Positions 52,886-59,212 of a stretch of 64,000 nt of DNA are shown here, in pieces. The position numbers and the translations under genes are program-made. Each line of letters opens with the position of its first letter. Positions within the stretch are counted from its first letter, which is position 1. The notes under the pieces are model-generated. The model was not told the DNA's origin and searched no databases. It was given only the letters and a program-made list of their open reading frames with translations. Origin of the DNA: Mucilaginibacter conchicola (lineage in GTDB: Bacteria; Bacteroidota; Bacteroidia; Sphingobacteriales; Sphingobacteriaceae); contig NZ_QWDC01000002.1 in the NCBI RefSeq assembly GCF_003432115.1, positions 744,001-808,000 of the forward strand. Direction: 5' to 3'.

Positions 52886-53932
52886 ATGTCCATTTTTAAC
52901 TATAAACAGCGTAACAATATTATACTGGTAAGCATAATTGTGCTTGGTTGCTTCCTGCTATATGCGCTTAGCGAGCTATTTAGTTCTATCCTTGGCGCTA
53001 TTGTGCTATTCACCATCTTCCGCCCGTTTTTTTTGTGGATGGTGGAGCGGCGCAAGTTTAACCGCGCACTGGCAGCAACAATTATCATTGTACTATCGCT
53101 GGTGGTTATCGTTATTCCTTTCCTGTCCATCAGTATCATGGTTATTGGTAAAATAGCCAGCATAAACCGCGATACCATCCCCATTGATAAGTGGACACAA
53201 AAAATAGATGCCTTTACCGCTGCCAATATCGGCCAGCCTAATTTTGCAGAGAACACCCTGCAAAAACTTGGTGCCTACGCAGCCGATCTTTTCCCATCGT
53301 TACTAAGCAGTGCAGCCAACATTGTACTTACCTTATTGGTGATGTACTTTTTGCTGTACTTTATGTTTGTACAAATGCGCGAGTTTGAAATAGGTTTGCT
53401 TAAATACGCACCGTTCCGCGAACAGCATGCCTTAAAATTTGCTACCGAGCTGCGCAACTCAACCTACTCAAACGTTTTGGGGCAAGGCATTATAGCCCTT
53501 GTGCAAGGCGCGTTGCTGGCCAACGGATTCTGGCTTGCCAAGATCCCCGATCCCATTTTCTGGGGTATTATAGGCGCCTTTATTTCGTTTTTACCGGTAG
53601 TTGGTGCTCCCACGTTATGTATACCTGCGTCTATCATCTTATATGCCAATGGCGATAAGTGGCAGGGCGTAGCTTTACTGCTGTACGGCATATTGTTTAT
53701 CGGCAATGTAGATAATGTGTTGCGATTGATCATCAACAGGCGTATAGGCAATACGCACCCTATTATTACCGTTATCGGGGTATTTATAGGCTTGCCCTTA
53801 TTTGGTATACTTGGGTTGGTTTTTGGGCCTGTATTATTATCATATTTCCTATTATTGTTAGAGATATATGAAACTAACCGCCTTGCAGCCGACAGACTGG
53901 AGCGCATACGTACCGGGCCCGATATACCTTAA
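52886..53932 (+). CDS. AI-2E family transporter (YdiK/TqsA type)
   Basis: 348 residues with seven to eight membrane helices. Family features: the N-terminal hairpin (about 12-48 and 61-86), the central soluble helical stretch (about 90-145), and the C-terminal bundle with QGIIALVQGALLANGFWLAKIPDPIFWGIIGAFISFLPVVGAPTLCIPASI and the late GLPLFGILGLVFGPVLLSYFLL, split here for reading. Members export diverse small molecules or ions; AI-2 export is proven for few. The start has no close upstream gene, and the terminator at 52816 separates it from the regulator. Confidence 0.88.
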   Translation: MSIFNYKQRNNIILVSIIVLGCFLLYALSELFSSILGAIVLFTIFRPFFLWMVERRKFNRALAATIIIVLSLVVIVIPFLSISIMVIGKIASINRDTIPIDKWTQKIDAFTAANIGQPNFAENTLQKLGAYAADLFPSLLSSAANIVLTLLVMYFLLYFMFVQMREFEIGLLKYAPFREQHALKFATELRNSTYSNVLGQGIIALVQGALLANGFWLAKIPDPIFWGIIGAFISFLPVVGAPTLCIPASIILYANGDKWQGVALLLYGILFIGNVDNVLRLIINRRIGNTHPIITVIGVFIGLPLFGILGLVFGPVLLSYFLLLLEIYETNRLAADRLERIRTGPDIP

Positions 53933-54002
53933 AAATTGCCCCATAAAGGCATTTATTTAATAATTAATAAAACAAATATTCAACTTAAAAATTTATACAA
54001 TT

Positions 54003-54269
54003 ATGAACGATAACACAAAAGTGGCTATTGCCCTGCTTGCCGGATTAGCGGCGGGTGCTGCATTAGGAATTTTATTTGCCCCAGATAAAGGTTCTGAAAC
54101 CCGCGATAAACTGTCGGAATCATTAGCCAACCTTGGCGACTCTATTAAGGAAACTGCTGCTGCTGAAATTGACAAACTTGTTGGTTTAAAAGACAAAGTA
54201 GTTGATAACATTAAAACTAAAGTACGCGGCGCTGAAGAAGAATATCAGGACGACCTGGAACACGCATAA
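54003..54269 (+). CDS. YtxH-domain protein
   Basis: 88 residues. A single Gly/Ala-rich membrane segment (about 7-27, ALLAGLAAGAALGILFAPDKG) is followed by a helical amphipathic tail (RDKLSESLANLGDSIKETAAAEIDKL). This is the YtxH pattern, in which SxxG-APxxG follows the helix. These small envelope proteins are usually made under general stress. It is the first of three genes (54003-55127) spaced by 4-41 bases that recur together in this phylum. Confidence 0.88.
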   Translation: MNDNTKVAIALLAGLAAGAALGILFAPDKGSETRDKLSESLANLGDSIKETAAAEIDKLVGLKDKVVDNIKTKVRGAEEEYQDDLEHA

Positions 54270-54310
54270 TTAACCCCTTTGGCCTTGCCAACAGGAGCTA
54301 AACATCAACC

Positions 54311-54664
54311 ATGGAACCAGAAAAAGAAAAAGAACAACAAGAACCGGTACGCCCTATAATTGACCAATTAAAGGAGTATGCCGAAACCCGTTTAAAACTC
54401 ATTAAATACGAAGTAATAGAGCGCAGCACATCTGTGGTGGCCGATATTATTACCGATATAGTAGTTATTACTTTATGGGTGCTTGCCTTCTTATTCTTTA
54501 GTTTTACCCTTGCATTATGGCTGGGAGAATTACTCCATTCCTACTGGAAAGGCTTTGGTTGCGTAACCGCGTTTTACGCCCTGTTAGCATTTGTAATTTT
54601 AGCGGCCAAGCGCACATTTCAGCGTCCGCTTATTAACATCATGATAAGGAAGCTATTTAAATAA
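54311..54664 (+). CDS. Phage-holin-like (DUF1469/holin-X) envelope protein
   Basis: 117 residues. A charged N-terminus (EPEKEKEQQEPVRPIIDQLKEYAETRLKL) leads to an amphipathic helix, then two membrane helices (about 50-75 and 80-103) and a basic tail (KRTFQRPLINIMIRKLFK). It matches the chromosomal holin-X/YqjE-like group that travels with YtxH genes, not a lytic phage holin. No phage genes are nearby. Likely an envelope-stress or membrane-bending protein. Confidence 0.82.
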   Translation: MEPEKEKEQQEPVRPIIDQLKEYAETRLKLIKYEVIERSTSVVADIITDIVVITLWVLAFLFFSFTLALWLGELLHSYWKGFGCVTAFYALLAFVILAAKRTFQRPLINIMIRKLFK

Positions 54665-54668
54665 GCGC

Positions 54669-55127
54669 ATGGAAACACCAGTTAGAAATATACACGAATT
54701 ACAGGTTGAGATAGCCCGTTTAAAAAACCTGGAAACACACCAGTCGGTAGCGTTAAAGGCCCGCTTTGCAGGCCCTTCGGCTATTTTCTCAACCGTATTA
54801 TCCATCTTCCCCGGCTCATCAACTGTGGATGGCATAAAAAATGCAGGGTTCTTTAAACAGGATTTTCTTGGGTTGCTGTCGCGTTTTGTATTACCATTTA
54901 CGCTAAACAAAACCGTGTTTAAGCATTCTAACTTTTTAGTGAAAACTGCCGTTGGTTTGTTATCGCAAAAAGCATCAGAATACATCAGCGAAGATGCCGT
55001 AACCGGCGTTTGGGGTAAAGCAAAAAACCTGTTCAACGGGTTATTTAATAAAAAGAAGAAAGACAAAGCCGAAGTAACTGTAGTTGCCGAGGTAAAACCG
55101 GTGCCGGGCAACATCCAGGCATCATAG
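54669..55127 (+). CDS. Conserved helical protein of the YtxH/holin set
   Basis: 152 residues, family not recognised. An N-terminal coiled segment (ETPVRNIHELQVEIARLKNLETHQ) is followed by a mildly hydrophobic region with two weak helices (about 35-65 and 75-100) and a Lys-rich end (FNKKKKDKAEVTVVAEVKP). It starts four bases after the holin-like gene. The opening (EIARLKxLExHQ) is seen in other third genes of this operon type in Sphingobacteriaceae, to my memory. Function unknown. Confidence 0.75.
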   Translation: METPVRNIHELQVEIARLKNLETHQSVALKARFAGPSAIFSTVLSIFPGSSTVDGIKNAGFFKQDFLGLLSRFVLPFTLNKTVFKHSNFLVKTAVGLLSQKASEYISEDAVTGVWGKAKNLFNGLFNKKKKDKAEVTVVAEVKPVPGNIQAS

Positions 55128-55217
55128 AACGATATCTAAAACCATGGTCACTGTTGCGAAACACGACCTGAGAGGGATAGGCGCATTGCGTTTATCCTTT
55201 TCGCTTTTTATCCCCCA

Positions 55218-55311
55218 CGTCATTGCGAGGTACGAAGCAATCTCTTTGAGCAAATCAAAAATGCATGTCGTTAACTGTCCTAAAGAGATTGCTTCGTACC
55301 TCGCAATGACG
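55218..55311. repeat. CGTCATTGCGAG inverted repeat, copy 5, with 30-bp perfect arms
   Basis: The left arm 55218-55247 (CGTCATTGCGAGGTACGAAG and on) and right arm 55282-55311 are exact reverse complements over 30 bases, with a 34-base loop. It uses a different inner sequence (GAAGCAATCTCTTT) from copies 1-4. Confidence 0.92.
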
Positions 55312-55349
55312 CGCAGAGATCAAGATTAATCCGTTTTCCCAAAATTCCT

Positions 55350-55357
55350 TATTTTTG
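55350..55357 (+). promoter_or_regulatory. TAnnTTTG box of trmB
   Basis: TATTTTTG ends seven bases before the start codon; the transcript should be leaderless. Confidence 0.55.
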
Positions 55358-55364
55358 CATCCTC

Positions 55365-56012
55365 ATGGGAAAAGATAAGTTAAGGCGCTTTGCCGAAATT
55401 GAAACGTTTGATAACGTAATACAGCTTGAGGCCGGGCAGCCATATAAAGGCAAGTGGGCACCGGACTTTTTTAAGAACCAAAACCCTGTAGTGCTTGAGC
55501 TGGCCTGCGGCAAAGGCGAATACACCGTTAACCTTGCCCGCATGTTCCCCGAGAAGAATTTTATAGGGATAGATTACAAAGGTAACCGTATATGGCGCGG
55601 TGCTAAAACTGCGATTGAGGATGGCGTGCCAAATGTGGGTTTCCTGCGGATACAAATAGAGAACCTGCTTGACTATTTTGCTCCCGGTGAAGTAGACGAG
55701 ATCTGGATCACCTTCCCAGACCCGCAGCCGCAACTGAGCCGCGAGAAGAAACGTTTAACCTCGCCCCGTTTCCTGGATAAATACAAAGAACTGCTGAAAC
55801 CGGGCGGCTTTGTTAACCTTAAAACAGATAATGACGGCCTGCATGCCTACACTGCAGAAAAGATAGAAGAGCTGGGCCTGAAGCTGGCTGTGCGTACCGA
55901 AGACCTTTATCATTCGCCGTATGCTGATGAGGTACTTTCTATCAAAACCTATTACGAAAAGAAATACCTGGCGCACAGCAAAAACATCAACTATCTCAAA
56001 TTCTCATTTTAA
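55365..56012 (+). CDS. trmB: tRNA (guanine-N7-)-methyltransferase
   Basis: 215 residues. SAM-binding LELACGKGEYTVNLARMFPEKNFIGIDYKG, then the catalytic/substrate block DEIWITFPDPQPQLSREKKRLTSPRFL (Asp of PDP and the R/K-rich stretch), and LKTDNDGLHAYT. It makes m7G46 in many tRNAs. The opening MGKDKLRRFAEIETFDNV is typical of the Bacteroidota form. The alkyltransferase-like gene follows after two bases. Confidence 0.95.
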   Translation: MGKDKLRRFAEIETFDNVIQLEAGQPYKGKWAPDFFKNQNPVVLELACGKGEYTVNLARMFPEKNFIGIDYKGNRIWRGAKTAIEDGVPNVGFLRIQIENLLDYFAPGEVDEIWITFPDPQPQLSREKKRLTSPRFLDKYKELLKPGGFVNLKTDNDGLHAYTAEKIEELGLKLAVRTEDLYHSPYADEVLSIKTYYEKKYLAHSKNINYLKFSF

Positions 56013-56014
56013 CC

Positions 56015-56350
56015 ATGGCGCAGGACTACAACTTTTTCGATAACGTATATGATGTGGTCCGCCAGGTGCCTGCGGGGCGGGTAACTTCTTATGGGGCCAT
56101 TGCTGCCTATTTGGGCGCAAAACGTTCGTCAAGGGTTGTGGGTTATGCTATGCAGGTGGCGGGTACGGCCAATCCACCGGTACCGGCGCACAGGGTAGTG
56201 AACAGGCAGGGTTTGCTAACCGGCAAATTTCATTTTGGCGGCAACACCATGCAGCAGCTTCTGGAAAATGAAGGGGTACAGGTTGAAGAAAACCAGGTGC
56301 AAAACTTCAAAGAGATCTTCTGGGATCCTGCTATAGAATTGGCGCTTTAA
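56015..56350 (+). CDS. Alkyltransferase-like (Atl) protein, MGMT family without the active Cys
   Basis: 111 residues, C-terminal MGMT domain only. The helix-turn-helix region RVTSYGAIAAYLGAKRSSRVVGYAM is typical. The active-site motif PCHRVV reads PAHRVV, so alkyl transfer to the protein is impossible. Atl proteins instead bind O6-alkylguanine and flag it for nucleotide-excision repair. It is two bases after trmB, and its last 20 bases overlap the convergent gene at 56331. This is a known natural variant. Confidence 0.92.
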   Translation: MAQDYNFFDNVYDVVRQVPAGRVTSYGAIAAYLGAKRSSRVVGYAMQVAGTANPPVPAHRVVNRQGLLTGKFHFGGNTMQQLLENEGVQVEENQVQNFKEIFWDPAIELAL

Positions 56351-56702
56351 TGCCATCGCGGTCTTTATTGTAATCAGAAAAAACCACAATAATAAACCAG
56401 AATATTCCAAGGCCTGTATAATAACCTTTAGCGCGTTCATCATATTGCAAAACGGTAAATGCCGCAACCACCATACCCACACTAAGGGCTAACTCAATAA
56501 CACCATGCAATTTTAAAGGTATTGCCCTAAACATGCCATAACTATAATTGGTAATTATAGTAAGCAGCATTTGCACAACGGCTATAGTATACACCTGTGA
56601 ACTCGTCTCGCTCGTCATGCTGAAGACAACCGGCGACAGGAACAGGAAAATTACAAGCATATAATCAATAATACCGTGCAGTTTTGGAGAAATAAGCTTC
56701 AT
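56331..56702 (-). CDS. Small four-helix membrane protein of unknown function
   Basis: 123 residues with four membrane helices (about 10-28, 36-55, 62-84 and 92-110). Two repeated half-motifs, KLHGIIDYMLVIFLFLSP and KLHGVIELALSVGMVVAA, show internal duplication, as in SPW-type or DUF4267-like proteins. Family not certain. The C-terminal six residues are antisense to the end of the alkyltransferase-like gene. Single-gene unit. Confidence 0.78.
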   Translation of the reverse strand: MKLISPKLHGIIDYMLVIFLFLSPVVFSMTSETSSQVYTIAVVQMLLTIITNYSYGMFRAIPLKLHGVIELALSVGMVVAAFTVLQYDERAKGYYTGLGIFWFIIVVFSDYNKDRDGIKAPIL

Positions 56703-56756
56703 AGCGTGAGTTTTGCGAAGATATGCGCATAAATCAGGCCAAGCAGTTCTGCTTAT

Positions 56757-57119
56757 TCACACAAGTTGTAATAACTCCATACGGTTGCCAAACGGGTCTA
56801 TAAAGGCAAAGCGCCTGCGCCCGGGGATAACCGGCTCTTCAACTATCTCAACACCATTATTTTCCAGGTGACGGCGGGCGGCATCCACATCGGCAACCTC
56901 AAAAGCCGTATGCCTTATGGTACGTGGCAAGGCGGGTTCAACGCCTATATGCAGCTGCACATTACCTATATTAAACCAGTAACCGGCAGATGAAAACAAA
57001 TGATCAGGGCGATCTATCAACTCGAGCCCTAAAACATCGGCATAAAATGCTTTTGCTTCTTCCAGCCTTTCGGGCGGTACACAAACGTGGAAATGATCAA
57101 GGCGTTTAAACGTGACCAT
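56757..57119 (-). CDS. VOC-family (glyoxalase-like) protein
   Basis: 120 residues, one vicinal-oxygen-chelate module: RLDHFHVCVPPERLEEAKAFYADVLGLELIDRP, LHIGVEP, HTAFEVADVDAARRHLENNG and FIDPFGNRMELLQ. Metal-ligand His and Glu positions are present. The substrate is unknown. The start codon shares one base with the stop codon of the upstream VOC gene (57119-57499), so the two are translationally coupled and may work together. Confidence 0.88.
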   Translation of the reverse strand: MVTFKRLDHFHVCVPPERLEEAKAFYADVLGLELIDRPDHLFSSAGYWFNIGNVQLHIGVEPALPRTIRHTAFEVADVDAARRHLENNGVEIVEEPVIPGRRRFAFIDPFGNRMELLQLV

Positions 57120-57499
57120 TATGCTTCGTGTTCGGCAAAGGTTAATACGTAGTTATTGTTATCCAGGATAGAAAATTCGGTAGCGCCGTAAAAGGTTTTC
57201 TCCAGGCCTTTCAATACGGTCACCTTATCCTTTACGGCATCAAAAAATCCTTGTATATCTTTTAGATTGATATAGAGTAACAGTGAGCCGCCATCGGCAC
57301 GATTGATCTGCGGCAGTTCTTCGGCCAGGCTTTCAAAGGTCTGGAACATGATGGTAACACTGCCGTTGGTCATCATAGCCCAAACCAGGTTATCGCCATC
57401 TTCTGGCACAGTCATCACCGCATTAAAGCCTAAAATTTTATAGAACTCAACAGTAGCAGTAATATCGTTGACAAAGATGTTGGGAGATAATGATTCCAT
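57119..57499 (-). CDS. VOC-family protein, glyoxalase/bleomycin-resistance type
   Basis: 126 residues. SPNIFVNDITATVEFYKILGFNAV opens the first half, and the second ends TEFSILDNNNYVLTFAEHEA. The expected metal-ligand His near the start is Asn (PNIFVND), so metal binding is doubtful. Members of this branch are often called glyoxalase superfamily or DUF-type enzymes without known substrate. It is upstream of and overlaps by one base with a second VOC gene. Confidence 0.85.
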   Translation of the reverse strand: MESLSPNIFVNDITATVEFYKILGFNAVMTVPEDGDNLVWAMMTNGSVTIMFQTFESLAEELPQINRADGGSLLLYINLKDIQGFFDAVKDKVTVLKGLEKTFYGATEFSILDNNNYVLTFAEHEA

Positions 57500-57633
57500 G
57501 GCGTTTTTAATTGTGCAGTAAATTTATGATTTACCCAACCGCTACCAAATAAACATTTATAATTTCGTAAGCTTATTTGAGAGATGAGCACATTCACTAA
57601 CTCACTAATTCTAACATCAACTCATTACAAAAC

Positions 57634-57987
57634 ATGGGACAACTGATAAACGATTTTGAAGCCTATCGTACCAAAATGAACGACAGGATAATGGAAACCG
57701 CCAACACCAACATCAAACGCTTTTTTGCGCTGGATACCACCACCTATGCTGATGGTGCACTGGACGTGAAGACCAAAGAGATGCTGGGGCTTGTGGCCTC
57801 GATGGTTCTCCGTTGCGACGATTGTATCAAATACCACCTTGGCAAATGCCACGAGGCCGGCGTAAAGCACGATGAAATGAACGAGGTATTTATGATAGCT
57901 AACCTGGTTGGCGGCTCTATCGTGATACCGCATTATCGCAGGGCGGTTGAGTATTGGGATGAGCTAAGTCTTGAGTCCAAAGTCTGA
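57634..57987 (+). CDS. Carboxymuconolactone decarboxylase/AhpD-like protein
   Basis: 117 residues. The AhpD-type pair of cysteines is in LRCDDCIKYHLGKCHEAG (CxxC followed by His), typical of the redox-active members rather than the true decarboxylases. The C-terminus NLVGGSIVIPHYRRAVEYWDEL is a common helix. Likely an alkylhydroperoxidase-like thiol protein. Its last codons and stop overlap the left arm of the repeat at 57967. Confidence 0.9.
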   Translation: MGQLINDFEAYRTKMNDRIMETANTNIKRFFALDTTTYADGALDVKTKEMLGLVASMVLRCDDCIKYHLGKCHEAGVKHDEMNEVFMIANLVGGSIVIPHYRRAVEYWDELSLESKV

Positions 57988-57991
57988 AGTC
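57967..57991. repeat. Left arm of inverted repeats flanking the four-helix bundle gene
   Basis: Contains AGTCTTGAG and AGTCTGAAGTC, the reverse complement of elements in the right arm (58410-58442). It overlaps the end of the CMD/AhpD-like gene. Confidence 0.65.
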
Positions 57992-58042
57992 GATAGTAAT
58001 AAGTCAGCATTTTTTATATTTAGGAAATCTAAACTTATTACG

Positions 58043-58405
58043 ATGAGCTCGTTTCGTGACTTGAAAGTGTATAAAATGGCGTTCGCACTTGCGATGGATA
58101 TTTTCTGGACGACAAAGACGTTCCCTAAAGAAGAAACCTATAGCTTGATAGATCAAATCAGAAGATCTTCGCGCTCGGTTTTTGCATCTGTGGCCGAAGC
58201 CTATAAAAAGCGCCGTTACCCCAATCATTTCGTTAGCAAATTGACTGACGCAGATATGGAAAATGGCGAAACGCAAGCCTGGTTAGATGCAGCTCTTGCT
58301 TGTCAATACATCACAAAGGAAAAATACGAAGACTTGAACAAACAAAGCCATGAAGTAAGCTATCTGCTTATCTACATGATCAATAACCCAGAAAAATTCC
58401 AATAA
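58043..58405 (+). CDS. Four-helix bundle protein (23S rRNA-intervening-sequence protein family)
   Basis: 120 residues from MSSFRDLKVYKMAF. The family pattern is clear: FRDLKVYKMAFALAMDIFWTTKTFPKEETYSLIDQIRRSSRSVFASVAEAY, then a helical second half with LDAALACQYITKEKYEDL. The IVS-protein family is often found as single genes in odd genomic positions in Bacteroidota. Here it is framed by inverted repeats at 57967 and 58410, and the following tag gene begins inside the right arm. Function unknown. An upstream in-frame ATG at 57971 is rejected. Confidence 0.9.
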   Translation: MSSFRDLKVYKMAFALAMDIFWTTKTFPKEETYSLIDQIRRSSRSVFASVAEAYKKRRYPNHFVSKLTDADMENGETQAWLDAALACQYITKEKYEDLNKQSHEVSYLLIYMINNPEKFQ

Positions 58406-58406
58406 A

Positions 58407-58979
58407 ATGACTTCAGACTCAAGACTTAAGACTTCCGACTTAAAACGCTGCAGCTGGTGCGGCACCGACCCGCTTTACATGGAATACCATGATAAAGAAT
58501 GGGGCAAAACCGTGCATGACGATAAAGTATTTTTTGAGTTTTTAACGCTCGAAGCAGCCCAAGCGGGCCTTAGCTGGATCACCATTTTGCGCCGCCGCGA
58601 AAACTATAAGAAAGCTTTTGCAGGTTTCGATGTAAAAAAAGTTGCTGCTTTTAACGATGCAGATAAAGAACGCCTGTTGAACGACGAGGGCATTATCCGT
58701 AACCGCTTAAAGATCAGCTCAGCCATCCGCAATGCGCAGTTGTTTATAGAGATCCAGAAGGAGTTTGGCTCGTTTGATAAATACCTGTACAGCTTTATGC
58801 CCCATGGCAAACCCATAACCAGTTACACCGGCCCGCACGTAAGCACGCCCGAGTCTGACGCCATTGCCAAAGACATGAAAAAGCGAGGCTTTAAATTCTT
58901 TGGCACCACCATCTGTTACGCCTTTATGCAAGCCACCGGTATGGTGAATGACCATATACCTGACTGCTCATTTCGGTAA
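58407..58979 (+). CDS. tag: DNA-3-methyladenine glycosylase I
   Basis: 190 residues. KRCSWCGTDPLYMEYHDKEWG opens the conserved part with the zinc-ligand Cys. LTLEAAQAGLSWITILRRRENYKKAF, the catalytic-region IVxNRxKI-like IIRNRLKISSAIRNA and the late FFGTTICYAFMQATGMVNDHIPDC follow. It removes 3-methyladenine from DNA. The first 13 residues (MTSDSRLKTSDLK) and the start codon come from the stutter repeat at 58410-58442, ahead of the usual family start, so the native 5' end was altered or another start is used. Confidence 0.93.
   Translation: MTSDSRLKTSDLKRCSWCGTDPLYMEYHDKEWGKTVHDDKVFFEFLTLEAAQAGLSWITILRRRENYKKAFAGFDVKKVAAFNDADKERLLNDEGIIRNRLKISSAIRNAQLFIEIQKEFGSFDKYLYSFMPHGKPITSYTGPHVSTPESDAIAKDMKKRGFKFFGTTICYAFMQATGMVNDHIPDCSFR
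58410..58442. repeat. Right arm of inverted repeats, inside the tag start
   Basis: GACTTCAGACTCAAGACTTA and the following AGACTTCCGACTT are tandem GACTTxxGACT words and pair with the arm at 57967-57991. Confidence 0.65.
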
Positions 58980-58981
58980 AA

Positions 58982-59145
58982 GTTAATATCGAACACCGAA
59001 TGTTGGATTTTGAATATCGAAGTAGCTAATAATTAACTATTAAACACTTCATCATTCAGTATTCCTTGTTCGATGTTCAATATTAATACTACACAGTCCA
59101 AGCACTTCATCGTTCAACATTCCTTGTTGGGCGTTCGATATTAAC
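58982..59145. repeat. Word-stutter inverted repeat between tag and polA
   Basis: Left arm GTTAATATCGAAC to CGAAGT (from 58982) is inverted in two right copies: ACTTCATCATTC to TCAATATTAA (59046-59087) and ACTTCATCGTTC to TCGATATTAAC (59104-59145). Each is made of short CATTCCTTGTT/ATTCAG-like words. Confidence 0.7.
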
Positions 59146-59157
59146 ATCCCTAAATTG

Positions 59158-59165
59158 TACTTTTG
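59158..59165 (+). promoter_or_regulatory. TAnnTTTG box of polA
   Basis: TACTTTTG, 47 bases before the polA start codon and just before the first GCAATC copy of the leader motif. Confidence 0.5.
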
Positions 59166-59167
59166 AT

Positions 59168-59202
59168 ACATCGGCGCAATCCTGAAAGCACCGGTGCAAT
59201 CA
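59168..59202 (+). promoter_or_regulatory. Tandem GGTGCAATC motif in the polA leader
   Basis: Two copies, CATCGGCGCAATC (from 59169) and CACCGGTGCAATCA (to 59202), 20 bases apart. The second ends 11 bases before the ATG. The same arrangement precedes tex at 62329-62363. Confidence 0.4.
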
Positions 59203-59212
59203 GCTAATAATA

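Noticed and set aside
54311..54664. Prophage remnant suggested by the holin-like gene
   Set aside because: No other phage gene is present, and the YtxH neighbour shows the chromosomal stress type.
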